Source of the DNA: Actinomadura rupiterrae
GTDB lineage: Bacteria > Actinomycetota > Actinomycetes > Streptosporangiales > Streptosporangiaceae
DNA length: 64,000 bases
Assembly (NCBI RefSeq): GCF_024172125.1
Contig: NZ_JAMZEA010000018.1
Coordinates: forward strand, 149,734-213,733
Direction: 5' to 3'
Made by a program: the position numbers and the translations under genes. Under the pieces are notes generated by a model that saw nothing but the letters and a program-made list of their open reading frames with translations, had not been told where the DNA came from and made no database searches. This document shows, piece by piece, positions 41,350-49,816 of the stretch (positions are counted from its first letter, which is position 1; every line of letters begins with the position of its first letter).

Positions 41350-42231
41350 ATGCGGCGAATCTGGCAGCGTGACTTCTGGCAACGCGAGGACGAGGACCAC
41401 GTGAGCGCGGGCGAGGCGGCGGCGGCCGCGGCGGCGCCCCGCCCGCCCGCCCAGGCCGACCTGCGCGGGGCCGCGTTCTTCGACGTCGACAACACGATGA
41501 TGCGCGGCGCGTCCATCTACTACTTCGCCCGGGGCCTCGCCGCGCGCAAGCTGTTCACGCTGCGCGACCTGGCCACCTTCGCGCTCGGCCAGGCCGCCTT
41601 CCGGGTCCGCGGCACCGAGAACGCCGACCACATCTCCACCGCCCGCGAGGCGGCGCTCGCCTTCGTCGCGGGTCAGAAGGTGTCCCACATCGTCCGGCTC
41701 AGCGAGGAGATCTACGACGAGGTGATGGCCGACCGGATCTGGAGCGGCACCCGGTCCCTCGCCCTCCAGCACCTGGACGCGGGCCAGCAGGTCTGGCTCG
41801 TCACCGCCACCCCGGTCGAGGTCGCCCGGACGATCGCGCACCGGCTCGGCCTGACCGGCGCGCTCGGCACCGTCGCCGAGACCGAGGCGGGCGTCTACAC
41901 CGGACGGCTCGTCGGCAACCTGCTGCACGGCAGCGCCAAGGCCGAGGCGATCCGCGCGCTGGCCCAGCGCGAGGGCCTCGACCTGGCCTACTGCTCCGCC
42001 TACAGCGACTCGGTCAACGACCTGCCGATGCTGACCGCGGTCGGCCACCCGCACGCGGTCAACCCCGACTCCGCCCTGCGCGAGCACGCCAGGGAGCACG
42101 GCTGGCCGATCCACGACTTCCGCACCGGCCGCAAGGTGACCATGGTCGCGCTGCCCGCCGCCGCCGGAGTGGGCGCTCTCGCGGGCGGTGTCGCCGCGGG
42201 CATCGCCCTCCGAAAGCACTACCGCTCCTGA
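41350..42231 (+). CDS. HAD-IB family hydrolase
   Basis: 293 aa. The nucleophile motif is FFDVDNTMMRG near residue 45, motif II threonine is in WLVTATPVEVA near 157, and motif III/IV is in YCSAYSDSVNDLPML near 215. These match the SerB-like HAD-IB group acting on phosphoesters, possibly lysophosphatidate or phosphoserine. A C-terminal hydrophobic segment (ALPAAAGVGALAGGVAAGIA) may anchor it to the membrane. The start could instead be GTG at 41401. It lies 29 bp after bldN, and its Streptomyces counterpart is a neighbour of bldN too. Confidence 0.85.
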   Translation: MRRIWQRDFWQREDEDHVSAGEAAAAAAAPRPPAQADLRGAAFFDVDNTMMRGASIYYFARGLAARKLFTLRDLATFALGQAAFRVRGTENADHISTAREAALAFVAGQKVSHIVRLSEEIYDEVMADRIWSGTRSLALQHLDAGQQVWLVTATPVEVARTIAHRLGLTGALGTVAETEAGVYTGRLVGNLLHGSAKAEAIRALAQREGLDLAYCSAYSDSVNDLPMLTAVGHPHAVNPDSALREHAREHGWPIHDFRTGRKVTMVALPAAAGVGALAGGVAAGIALRKHYRS

Positions 42232-42232
42232 C

Positions 42233-43585
42233 TCAGCGCTTGAGAATCCCGCGCGCTTCGAGACTCGCCAGGGTGTCGGACGGCACGGGGCAGCCGGTGA
42301 TCTCGATCTCTTCGAGCGCCGGAAGGCCGAGCAGCGCGTCCAGGTTCACGAGCGAGCGGCAGAAGTCGAGCCGGACGCCGCGCAGGGACGGCAGGTCCGC
42401 GAGTCCGTCGAGGGTCCGGAGGTCGTCGAACGAGCCGATCTCCAGGTGCTCCAGCGCGCGCAGTCCGGCGAAGACGCCCAGGTCGTCCAGCTGGGAGAGG
42501 CCCCGGACGCTCAGCTCGCGAAGCCCCGGCAGGGCGTGCAGCGCGGAGAGGTCCCGGACGGTCCGGGCGTAGGCCAGCTCGACCCTGGAGATCGACGGGT
42601 GCCCTTCGAGCCCGTCGAGCGAGCCGAGCCGCTGGTAGCCGTTGATCTTGATCTCGGTGAGCGCGGGCAGCCGCGAGAGCGGGCGCAGGTCGGGAAGCGC
42701 GGCGTTCGGCAGCGCCAGCTCGGTGAGGCGGGGATGGTGCCCGAGGCCGTCCAGGCTGGTCAGGCCCTCGGACGCGGTGAGCTTGAGGCTCCGCAGCGCG
42801 GACATCCCGTCGATGCCGTCCAGGCTCTTCAGGCTCGGGCAGTGCAGCCCGAGATCGGCGAGCGCGTCGAGATCGCGCAGACCGGCGACCGAGCCGACCT
42901 GCTTGCAGTAGACGTTCAGCGTGACCAGCTCGCGCAGCCCTGAGAGCGGCGTGACGTCGTCGATGCGGTGGCACCAGGTCAGATCGAGGTGCCGGAGCTC
43001 CGGGAACGCCGCGCCGAACCCGGCGACGCTCCGCACCCCGGAGCTCATCAGGTTGAGGACGCGCAGGTTCCGCAGGCCGAGCAGCGGCGAGACGTCCGAG
43101 ACGCCCTGGCAGTCCTTGAGGTTGAGGTTCCGCAGCCTCGTCAGGCCCGCCAGCGGGGACAGTTCGGTGACGGCCTTCGCGCCCTCAAGATCGAGCTCCT
43201 CAAGACCGGCCAGCGCGGCCAGCTCCGAGAGGTCCCGCAGCTTCTTGCACTCGTCCAGCTTCAGCGTGCGCAGGCCTGTCAGGTGCCGGACGCCTTCCAG
43301 CGACGTGCGCTTGCGCAGTTCGAGGTGGTCGCGGCCTTCGCGGACGAAGGCGGGACCGAGGACGAGTCCGGCGAACTCGTCCGGGTCCGGCGCCTTCGTC
43401 CACAGCTTGAGGAGCTTCTCGGTCGGGACGGCGGCGGCCTCGGCGAACTCGTCCGCGAGTTCGAGGGCGTCGCCGCCGCCGTACTGGACGAGTTCCCTGA
43501 CCGCCTTCCAGGCCACCGCAGCGGACGCGGCGGGAAGCTTCGCCCGCAAGGCGATCAGGTCAGGGACGGGAGCGGGGGAGGTCAT
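42233..43585 (-). CDS. Leucine-rich repeat protein 1
   Basis: 450 aa. An N-terminal region of about 85 residues (IALRAKLPAASAAVAWKAVREL) leads into about 14 leucine-rich repeats of 22-24 residues of the LxxLxxLxxLxxLxL kind (LSELAALAGLEELDLEGAKA, LSPLAGLTRLRNLNLKDCQG). There is no signal peptide or membrane helix, so it is cytoplasmic. It ends with a short cap (TLASLEARGILKR). It is a tandem paralogue of the next gene, with the identical length of 450 residues. LRR proteins usually bind protein partners; no partner is evident here. Confidence 0.85.
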   Translation of the reverse strand: MTSPAPVPDLIALRAKLPAASAAVAWKAVRELVQYGGGDALELADEFAEAAAVPTEKLLKLWTKAPDPDEFAGLVLGPAFVREGRDHLELRKRTSLEGVRHLTGLRTLKLDECKKLRDLSELAALAGLEELDLEGAKAVTELSPLAGLTRLRNLNLKDCQGVSDVSPLLGLRNLRVLNLMSSGVRSVAGFGAAFPELRHLDLTWCHRIDDVTPLSGLRELVTLNVYCKQVGSVAGLRDLDALADLGLHCPSLKSLDGIDGMSALRSLKLTASEGLTSLDGLGHHPRLTELALPNAALPDLRPLSRLPALTEIKINGYQRLGSLDGLEGHPSISRVELAYARTVRDLSALHALPGLRELSVRGLSQLDDLGVFAGLRALEHLEIGSFDDLRTLDGLADLPSLRGVRLDFCRSLVNLDALLGLPALEEIEITGCPVPSDTLASLEARGILKR

Positions 43586-43632
43586 GCGCCCGAACCCTAG
43601 CGATCACGAGTGACACCCGTCCGGCAGCCCGC

Positions 43633-43678
43633 TCAGGCCGCGTACAGCCCGCGGGTCAGCTCTTGTAGAGGCCGCGGG
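43633..43678. repeat. Duplicated C-terminal codons at the LRR-2 stop
   Basis: Two 23-bp units abut (43633-43655 and 43656-43678, 17/23 identical). On the minus strand they encode RGLYKS-stop (the real end) and RGLYAA-stop (out-of-frame copy just after it). Confidence 0.75.
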
Positions 43679-45008
43679 CGGCCAGGTCCGCCAGCGTCGC
43701 GCGCGGGATCGCGTCGCAGTCGGAGATCCCGACCTTTTCGAGCGCCGGAAGCGCGGGAAGCGTACCCAGGTCGACGAGCGAGGGCAGACCGTGGAGTCGC
43801 ACGCAGCGCAGGGACGGCAGGTCCGCCAGGCCGCCGAGCGCGCGCAGGTCCTTCATGAACACGATGCTCAGCTCCTCCAACTCGTGCAGCCCGGAGAACG
43901 CAACGAGGTCGGTGAGCTGGTCGAGCCCCTGGACAGTCAGCTCGCGGAGCGTCGGCATCGCCGCCAGAGCCGAGAAGTCCGTCATGTCGGTCGTGTAGTG
44001 CAGCCCGACCTCCGTGACGGACGGGTGCCCTTCGAGGCCGTCCAGGGAGGTGAGCCTGGTGTGCCGGTCGAGCGAGACGCGGGTGAGGGCGGGGAGCCGG
44101 GACAGCGGGCGCAGGTCGGGGAGGGCCGCGCCCGGCATGCCCAGGTGGGTGAGGCGCGGATGGTGGCCGAGCCCGTCCAGGCTCTTCAGCTTGGTGGCGC
44201 CGCTGAGCCACAGCCGCTCCAGCGCGGGCATCGTGTCGATCCCGTCCAGCGCGGTCAGGCGAGGGCAGTGCAGCGTCAGCTCGCGGACGGAGCCGAGATC
44301 GCGCAGGTCGGCGAGCGAGTGGACCTTGGTGGCCTGGAGGTCCAGCTCCTCCAGCGCGCGCAGCCCGGACAGCCCGGTCACGTCGTCGATGGACCGGCAG
44401 TTGCTCAGGCTCAGGAACCGCAGTTCGGGGAAGGCCTCGCCGAACCCGTCCACGCTGGTCACGCCGGAACTGCTGAGGTCGAGCCAGCGCAGCTCGCGCA
44501 GTCCGAACAGCGGGGAGATGTCGCGGATCCTGCGGCAGGACGCGAGGTCCAGGGACCGCAGCGCCTTCAGGCCCGCGAGCGGAGACAGATCGGTGAGGGC
44601 GGCGGCGCCCTGGAGGTCGAGGCGGCGCAGCTCGGTCAGGCCCGCCAGCTCGGAGAGGTCGGTCAGCGCCTTGCAGCCGGTGAGCACCAGCCTGCGCAGG
44701 CTGGTCAGGTGCCGGACGCCTTCCAGCGAGATGACCTTGCGCAGTTCGAGGTGGTCCCGTCCCTCGCGGACGAACGCCGGGGCGAGGACGAACTGGGCGA
44801 ACCTGTCCGCGTCGGGCGCCTTCGGCCAGAACCGGAGCAGCTTGTCGGTCGGGACGGCGCCGGCCTCGACGAACTCATCTGCCAGTTCGAGGGAGTCGTC
44901 GTCGCCGTAATGGACGAGTTCCCGGGCCGTCTTCCAGGCCACCGCCGCCGAGGCGGTCGGGAGCTTGGCGCGGAGGGCGGTCAGGTCGGGTGTGGGAGCG
45001 AAGGCCAT
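43656..45008 (-). CDS. Leucine-rich repeat protein 2
   Basis: 450 aa paralogue of LRR protein 1, colinear along its whole length. It shares LRAKLPTASAAVAWKTAREL at the N-terminus, FVREGRDHLELRK near residue 90, SLDGLGHHPRLT near 270 and LPDLRPLSRLPALT near 295. It has about 14 repeats. The exposed positions of the repeats differ most between the copies, which suggests different ligands. It is cytoplasmic by sequence. The duplication is old, since the proteins are clearly diverged but unbroken. Transcribed in the same direction as LRR-1, 70 bp upstream of it. Confidence 0.85.
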   Translation of the reverse strand: MAFAPTPDLTALRAKLPTASAAVAWKTARELVHYGDDDSLELADEFVEAGAVPTDKLLRFWPKAPDADRFAQFVLAPAFVREGRDHLELRKVISLEGVRHLTSLRRLVLTGCKALTDLSELAGLTELRRLDLQGAAALTDLSPLAGLKALRSLDLASCRRIRDISPLFGLRELRWLDLSSSGVTSVDGFGEAFPELRFLSLSNCRSIDDVTGLSGLRALEELDLQATKVHSLADLRDLGSVRELTLHCPRLTALDGIDTMPALERLWLSGATKLKSLDGLGHHPRLTHLGMPGAALPDLRPLSRLPALTRVSLDRHTRLTSLDGLEGHPSVTEVGLHYTTDMTDFSALAAMPTLRELTVQGLDQLTDLVAFSGLHELEELSIVFMKDLRALGGLADLPSLRCVRLHGLPSLVDLGTLPALPALEKVGISDCDAIPRATLADLAARGLYKS

Positions 45009-45085
45009 GCCCCGGCACCATAGTGATCATGTCCGACATGCACGGTGGGAACGGCCCGAGCCGTCCCCACCGCGCAAGGGGCGTG

Positions 45086-45625
45086 TCAGGCGGTCCAGGA
45101 CGGGTCGCGGCCGTTGACCCCGGCGAGCCGGTCGATCAGCGGGGCGTCGCCCGCGACGTCCACCGGCGGCCCCCACAACCCGGCGATCGGTGCCTGCGGG
45201 ATGAACGCCGAGGCGTGCTCGTAGCAGGCCCGCAGCGTCTCCTCGGGCATCTCGAAACTCCGCCCGGTCGCCTTGGCGAAGTCCCAGGTGTGCACGACGA
45301 TCTCGTTGAGCGCGATCATGCCCCACACCGCGTTGGGCTGCTTCACCCCCGCGCCCTCGGAGTACCCGGACCAGGCGCCCTCGCGATTCCACGCGGCGGC
45401 GAGGTCCCGCACGTGCGCGGCGACGCCGTCCGGGCCGTCCGCCTCCGCGGGCGTCTCGCCGTCCGCCCGGGCCATCGCGGTGAAGTTGCGCGCCGCGAAG
45501 TCCACATGGCCGATCAGCCCGGCGACCGTGTACTCGGAGCAGGGGGTCGCGGCGTCCAGCTCGCCGTCGCCGAGGGCGGAGAGCATGCGCGCCATCGCGT
45601 CGCACGCCGGCGTCAGGTCGATCAT
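45086..45625 (-). CDS. TIGR03086-type DinB-fold metal-binding protein
   Basis: 179 aa. The conserved elements are ATPCSEYTVAGLIGHVDF near residue 27 (metal histidine in the GHVDF helix), then VWGMIALNEIVVHTWDFAKATG near 100 (second histidine). The C-terminus is AGVNGRDPSW. This is the mycothiol-dependent maleylpyruvate isomerase/DinB superfamily, in the group called TIGR03086. The exact reaction is unknown; mycothiol-linked transferase activity is plausible. It is a single gene with a repeat-bearing spacer to the acyltransferase. Confidence 0.82.
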   Translation of the reverse strand: MIDLTPACDAMARMLSALGDGELDAATPCSEYTVAGLIGHVDFAARNFTAMARADGETPAEADGPDGVAAHVRDLAAAWNREGAWSGYSEGAGVKQPNAVWGMIALNEIVVHTWDFAKATGRSFEMPEETLRACYEHASAFIPQAPIAGLWGPPVDVAGDAPLIDRLAGVNGRDPSWTA

Positions 45626-45717
45626 CAGCCTCTCCTCACGTAAACCAGCACGTTCGAAGAAGAGACCAGCGGCGCCGCGAAAACCGTTCGGTCGGGCGCG
45701 ACCGGATTTCCGAGGCG

Positions 45718-45777
45718 GCCGTCAGAGGAGCGGAGCTGCCGTCAGAGGAGTGGGGCAGCCGTCAGAGGAACGGGTGG
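45718..45777. repeat. Three 20-bp repeats ending on the acyltransferase stop codon
   Basis: GCCGTCAGAGGAG recurs at exactly 20-bp spacing (45718, 45738, 45758). The last copy contains the TGA (TCA on plus) of the acyltransferase gene. Confidence 0.92.
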
Positions 45778-46730
45778 CCTCGGCGGAGCAGGGTCTCGTA
45801 GAGCATCTGCTGGACGGTCTCGCGGACGTGGTCGGTGAGGTTGAACACGGTCAGCGGGTCGTCGGCGGCCTCGGGGCCGTACTCGGAGAGCGGCATCGGC
45901 TCGCCGAACCGGATCACCCACTTGGACGGCAGCGGGACGAGCCCGGCCGCGCCCAGCAGCGGGAACGTCGGGGTGATCGGGAAGTACGGCAGGCCGAGCA
46001 GCCGGGCCAGCGGCTTCAGGTCGGCGATCTTGGGATAGATCTCCTCCGCGCCGACCACCGCGGTCGGGATGATCGGCACGTCGGCGCGCAGCGCGGTCTC
46101 GACGAAGCCGCCGCGGCCGAACCGCTGCAGCTTGTAGCGGTCGGCGTAGGGCTTGCCGATGCCCTTGAAGCCCTCCGGGAACACGCCGACCAGCTCGCCC
46201 TTGCCGAGCAGCCGCGCCGCGTCGGCCGGGCAGGCGAGGGTGTGGCCGGCCTTGCGGGCCAGGTGCGCCAGCACCGGGACCTGGTAGACCAGGTCGGCGC
46301 CGAGCAGCCGGAGCGGGCGGTGGAGGTGGTCGTGCGTCGCGACCGACAGCATGATCCCGTCCAGCGGGACGGTGCCGGAGTGGTTGGAGACCAGCAGCGC
46401 GCCGCCCTCGGCCGGGACGTTCTCCAGGCCGACCAGCTCGACGCGGAACCAGCGCTCGTACAGGGCGCGGGCCATCGGCAGCAGGACGTTCGCGTTCAGC
46501 TCCGGGTCGAAGCCGAACTCGTCCACCTCGTAGTCGCCGGTGATGCGGCGGCGCAGGAACGCCAGCCCGGACGCCACGGCGCGCTCCACGGGATGCCGGC
46601 CGGAGCGCGGCGGGGCGGAGGCGGATGTATCGGGCATACCGGACGCGTCGGGGCCGGGATCGCCGGGGCGGATCGGGATGACCCGCGCGCCGTCCACCTC
46701 GTCCACCCTCTCCTGGTGGTGGGCGTTCAT
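45762..46730 (-). CDS. 1-acylglycerol-3-phosphate acyltransferase-like (PlsC family)
   Basis: 322 aa. Acyltransferase motifs are VSNHSGTVPLDGIML near residue 113, GKGELVGVFPEGFKGIGKPY near 175 and VPIIPTAVVGAEEIYP near 220. It would acylate a lysophospholipid or a related acceptor on the membrane face. The N-terminal 60 residues are polar and variable. ATG at 46730 is chosen because GAGGGAGGAG lies 8 nt upstream. The gene follows a NAD-dependent epimerase with a 28-bp gap, a pairing conserved in actinomycetes. Confidence 0.88.
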   Translation of the reverse strand: MNAHHQERVDEVDGARVIPIRPGDPGPDASGMPDTSASAPPRSGRHPVERAVASGLAFLRRRITGDYEVDEFGFDPELNANVLLPMARALYERWFRVELVGLENVPAEGGALLVSNHSGTVPLDGIMLSVATHDHLHRPLRLLGADLVYQVPVLAHLARKAGHTLACPADAARLLGKGELVGVFPEGFKGIGKPYADRYKLQRFGRGGFVETALRADVPIIPTAVVGAEEIYPKIADLKPLARLLGLPYFPITPTFPLLGAAGLVPLPSKWVIRFGEPMPLSEYGPEAADDPLTVFNLTDHVRETVQQMLYETLLRRGHPFL

Positions 46731-46758
46731 GCCGGTCACTCCTCCCTCGCGAGGACGG

Positions 46759-47790
46759 TCAGTCGCGTCCGATCGCCGCCGCCAGCCGGTCGAGCAGGGC
46801 GAGCGGCGCACCGCGGCCGAACCCGGAGGCGAAGTCGGCAAACGCCTCCTCTGAACCGTACTTGGGACGCCAGGCCAGCTCCGCGGTGAGCCTCCCCGTA
46901 TCGAGGACGCGGCCGTGCATGAGCCAGCGGAGCAGCTCCGGGGAGAACGCGGGCATCCCGCCGAACCGGCGGCCGAGCCCGCCGAACGCCGACATCGACT
47001 GGGCCGGGACCGGGACGTGCGGGCGCCCCGCGCGGCGCAGCGCCTGCGACAGCAGCATCACGCCGTCCCCCGCGACGTTGAAGCGGCCGGGATGGTCCTC
47101 GACGGTCATCCGGCGCAGCACCTCGACCCCGTCGTCGGGGTGCACGAACTGGAGCCGGGGGTCGAACCCCAGCACCGTCGGCACGACGGGCATGGCGAGG
47201 TACCGGGTGAGCGGGGAGTCCACACCCGGGCCGAGGAAGTTGGCGAACCGCAGCACCGAGACCGTGAGGTCGGAGCGGCGCCGGGTCAGCCCCCGGACGT
47301 AGCCCTCGATCTCGGCGGTGTCCTTGGCGTAGCCGTGCGCGGGCGCCTCGACCGCCTCGTCCTCCTCGGTGAAGACCGCCGGGTCCTTCGGGGACGAGCC
47401 GTAGACCGCGGCGGAGGAACGCACCACCAGCTTGCGCATGTCGGGCGAGCGCTGGCACGCGGCGAGCAGCTGCATCGTCCCGATGACGTTCAGCTCCTTC
47501 GCCTTGGCCCGCGGTCCGCCCTGGCCGGTGACCAGGCTGAGATGGACCACGGTGTCCACCCCGGCGGACGAGATGACCTTGGCGATGCCGGGCGTGCGGA
47601 TGTCCACCCGCACGAACTCGGTGCGGCCCAGCGGCGCCGTCGGCGGAACCGTGTCCACGCCGATGACGCGCTCGATGCCCGGGTCTGCTTGGAGGGTGTT
47701 CGCGACCCGCGCCCCCAGGAAACGGGAGACGCCCGTGACGAGGACGACACGGGCCGCGGTGGAGGGCATGGAGGACACTGTGCGCCCCAC
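46759..47790 (-). CDS. NAD-dependent epimerase/dehydratase (SDR family)
   Basis: 343 aa extended-SDR protein. The nucleotide motif is VVLVTGVSRFLGARVANTL near residue 14, VRSSAAVYGSS is near 127 and the catalytic GYAKDTAE tyrosine-lysine near 155. Likely substrate is a nucleotide sugar or a sterol-like compound, undecided. The start is ambiguous: GTG 47790 (used here), GTG 47778 or ATG 47769. AAGGGG upstream fits the middle choice best. It is cotranscribed with the acyltransferase, so an envelope-lipid role is inferred. Confidence 0.85.
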   Translation of the reverse strand: MGRTVSSMPSTAARVVLVTGVSRFLGARVANTLQADPGIERVIGVDTVPPTAPLGRTEFVRVDIRTPGIAKVISSAGVDTVVHLSLVTGQGGPRAKAKELNVIGTMQLLAACQRSPDMRKLVVRSSAAVYGSSPKDPAVFTEEDEAVEAPAHGYAKDTAEIEGYVRGLTRRRSDLTVSVLRFANFLGPGVDSPLTRYLAMPVVPTVLGFDPRLQFVHPDDGVEVLRRMTVEDHPGRFNVAGDGVMLLSQALRRAGRPHVPVPAQSMSAFGGLGRRFGGMPAFSPELLRWLMHGRVLDTGRLTAELAWRPKYGSEEAFADFASGFGRGAPLALLDRLAAAIGRD

Positions 47791-47819
47791 CCCTTACGGC
47801 TTTGTTGCCGGCGTCTTGT

Positions 47820-47918
47820 TTACTTCTTGTTGCGGCGCTGGATGCGCGTCTTCTTCAGAAGCTTGCGGTGCTTCTTCTTCGCCATCCGCTTGCGACGCTT
47901 CTTGATGACAGAGCCCAC
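47820..47918 (-). CDS. Micro-protein bS22 (AURKAIP1/COX24 domain), ribosomal
   Basis: 32 aa and extremely basic: GSVIKKRRKRMAKKKHRKLL followed by KKTRIQRRNKK. It matches the actinobacterial 30S protein bS22, earlier annotated as an AURKAIP1/COX24-domain protein. The GTG at 47918 has GCGAGG 5 nt upstream. It is too short for most gene callers. The position upstream of a BldC-like HTH gene (48.3 kb) and near the epimerase is conserved in Streptomyces. Confidence 0.9.
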   Translation of the reverse strand: MGSVIKKRRKRMAKKKHRKLLKKTRIQRRNKK

Positions 47919-48264
47919 GGGACCTCGCTCGGCAAATCGGTGCGGTACAGGAGACGGGCCAGGTGCGAGGCGGGGCTCACGATGGGCGAGCCACCTTGCG
48001 CGCATGGTCCGTCGCCCAAGGGTACCGCTGAGCCGAAGCCGGTCCGTCCAGGGCACTGCCCGGTCCCGGCGCTTCCACACATCCGCACGTCCGAGCGGGT
48101 CGGAGAGGTCCGGCGGCAGGTCGTGGCACGCGATCGCCACAGGGGCCGGGTCGTACCGGCGTCGTCCGTGGGACACGCGGGGGTCGCTCGCGCGTCACCC
48201 GGCCGGCGGACGGCCGCAACCGGCAGCAGGACGGCGGGGGCTCAGGGAAGGGCGAAAGGAAGGC
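47919..48264. other. Gene-free stretch upstream of bS22
   Basis: About 350 bp with no supportable gene. It must hold the bS22 promoter, but I see no clear -10/-35 pair. The strong hairpin at 48265-48300 closes it on the right. Confidence 0.6.
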
Positions 48265-48300
48265 AGGACGGCCGGGGCCTGCGGGAGCCCCGGCCGTCCT
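48265..48300 (-). terminator. Strong terminator of the HTH gene
   Basis: A perfect 14-bp stem AGGACGGCCGGGGC / GCCCCGGCCGTCCT with an 8-nt loop, 31 bp beyond the stop of the BldC-like gene. Confidence 0.85.
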
Positions 48301-48330
48301 TGTCGTCGTCCTCCCCGATCGGATGCCCCG

Positions 48331-48534
48331 CTATCCGGCTTCGATGAACGCGTCGCGCAGATAGTCGTGTACAGCCTGTTCGGGCACGCGGAACGAACGA
48401 CCCACGCGGATGGCGGGGAGTTCGCCCGAGTGGACGAGGCGGTAGACGGTCATCTTGGACACCCGCATCACCGCCGCCACTTCGGCGACGGTCAGGAACC
48501 TGACCTCACTCAGAGGTCGCTCGCCTGAGCTCAT
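48331..48534 (-). CDS. BldC-like excisionase-family HTH regulator
   Basis: 67 aa. It is a single MerR/excisionase winged helix: FLTVAEVAAVMRVSKMTVYR, GELPAIRVGRSFRVPEQAVHDYL. It resembles the small BldC-type proteins (BdtA in Streptomyces, which also neighbours bS22). The ATG at 48534 has GAGGG 6 nt upstream. A candidate promoter lies at 48607-48634. DNA targets are unknown. It is a second BldC-type protein in the window, beside bldC at 9.2 kb. Confidence 0.87.
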   Translation of the reverse strand: MSSGERPLSEVRFLTVAEVAAVMRVSKMTVYRLVHSGELPAIRVGRSFRVPEQAVHDYLRDAFIEAG

Positions 48535-48606
48535 CGGACGCCCTCTTCCACACGTGCCGCGCACCGGCCCTTTGGGTGACTTTGATCACGCACGTGTTCT
48601 TCCCCC

Positions 48607-48634
48607 AGCGTAAATCGTGTACCGACAGTCGCAA
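48607..48634 (-). promoter_or_regulatory. Candidate promoter of the BldC-like HTH gene
   Basis: Minus strand TTGCGA, 16 bp, TACGCT, about 70 bp before the start. The rest of the 337-bp gap 48535-48871 holds no gene that I can support. Confidence 0.5.
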
Positions 48635-48871
48635 GAGGGGAGTTCCACCCATTTGCACCACCCGACCTGACGCCGAGGCCACAGTGCTGTTCCGGACGCA
48701 GCGCCATCGGGACGGCACCGAGCGTGCAGCGATCTCTGTTCGAGTCCCCGGAACAGGCATTGACCTGCGACTCCGTCGATCGTCGCGGCCCCGGACGCCC
48801 CGGTGGCCACGGATCTGGCCCCTCGTCACACGCAGTGACACGCGGTCATCCCGGAAATCCGGTTCCGGACC

Positions 48872-49816
48872 TCACTCCAGACCGGCGCGGGCCAGGAGGT
48901 AAGCCGTCAACGGGGCGTAATGGTGCGGCGATACGCCGTCGTCCAGCGGTACCACGACCTGGATCTTGCCCTCGGCCCGGCCCGCGAACAGCGCGGGGTC
49001 GTTACAGTCAGCGAAACCGACCGTGTCGATGCCCGCCTCGCCGGCCGCGCCCGCCCAGCCGTGATCGGCGATGGCCAGATCCGGCCAAAAATCAGGTTTA
49101 GGCCACACGCCGCCTTCCGAGGCGATAGCGGAACCTTCCCCGGCACCACCGGAAGCGGGCTCTTCCCCGGCACCACCAGAAGCGCGCTCTTCCCCACCCT
49201 CACCGGAAGCGGGGGGCTCCCCTGCCTCGCCGGAAGCAGCGCGCAGCTCGTCGAGCATCGCGTTCATCGGGGCGGCGTCGTGGGTGTGGACGGTCCGTCC
49301 GGTGCCGTCCTCCAGCATCGCGACGCCCGCGGGCGCGTAGGTGATCCGGCGGAGCTCGCGGCGGCCGTAGCTCTCGATCTCGTACGTCCAGCCGCCCGCC
49401 GGGGTGAGGACGCGGCAGCCGCGGTCGGCCAGGGCCTCCGCGACGGCCTGGTAGACGGGCGTCAGCGTGGCCGGATGGCCGGTCGCGAGCAGGACGGTCT
49501 CGCGCCGCTCGGCGGCGAGGCCGATCCGGTCGCCCATCGCCTCCAGCGCGTCGAGGGTCAGCTCGGGGTCGATCGTGTCGTCGCCGTAGAGGTGCAGCGG
49601 GTTCGGGTCGACGCCGCACTGCTCGACCATGGCCTCCAGCACGTCCCGCTCGGTCCACGGCCCGGCCAAGTGCAGCCCGAACAGGTAGTAGGGGTTGCGG
49701 GCGGCCATCCGCCGGTAGTGCAGCAGGTTGTTCTGGCGGGGGGTCGCGACGTCCCCGGCGATCATGGTCCGGACGAGCTGGACGCGCAGTTCCTCGCGGG
49801 TCGGGACGTCGGCCAT
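48872..49816 (-). CDS. Phosphatase-like conserved actinobacterial protein with low-complexity insertion
   Basis: 314 aa. Conserved-looking blocks are NPYYLFGLHLAGPW near residue 40, GDRIGLAAERRETVLLATGHPATLTPVY near 95, and a C-terminal DLAIADHGWAGAAGEAG near 250 with a DCNDPALF element. I recall similar proteins annotated as actinobacterial phosphatases, but I cannot name the family. Between about residues 195 and 240 is a Gly/Ser/Glu/Ala repeat (ASGEAGEPPASGEGGEERAS and on), encoded by a roughly 27-30 bp DNA repeat. It is coupled to acuC through a TGATG overlap. Confidence 0.7.
   Translation of the reverse strand: MADVPTREELRVQLVRTMIAGDVATPRQNNLLHYRRMAARNPYYLFGLHLAGPWTERDVLEAMVEQCGVDPNPLHLYGDDTIDPELTLDALEAMGDRIGLAAERRETVLLATGHPATLTPVYQAVAEALADRGCRVLTPAGGWTYEIESYGRRELRRITYAPAGVAMLEDGTGRTVHTHDAAPMNAMLDELRAASGEAGEPPASGEGGEERASGGAGEEPASGGAGEGSAIASEGGVWPKPDFWPDLAIADHGWAGAAGEAGIDTVGFADCNDPALFAGRAEGKIQVVVPLDDGVSPHHYAPLTAYLLARAGLE

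Noticed and set aside
48715..48790. tRNA-like TTCGAGTCC element
   Set aside because: The flanking bases cannot form the T-stem, and no acceptor or anticodon stem could be built.
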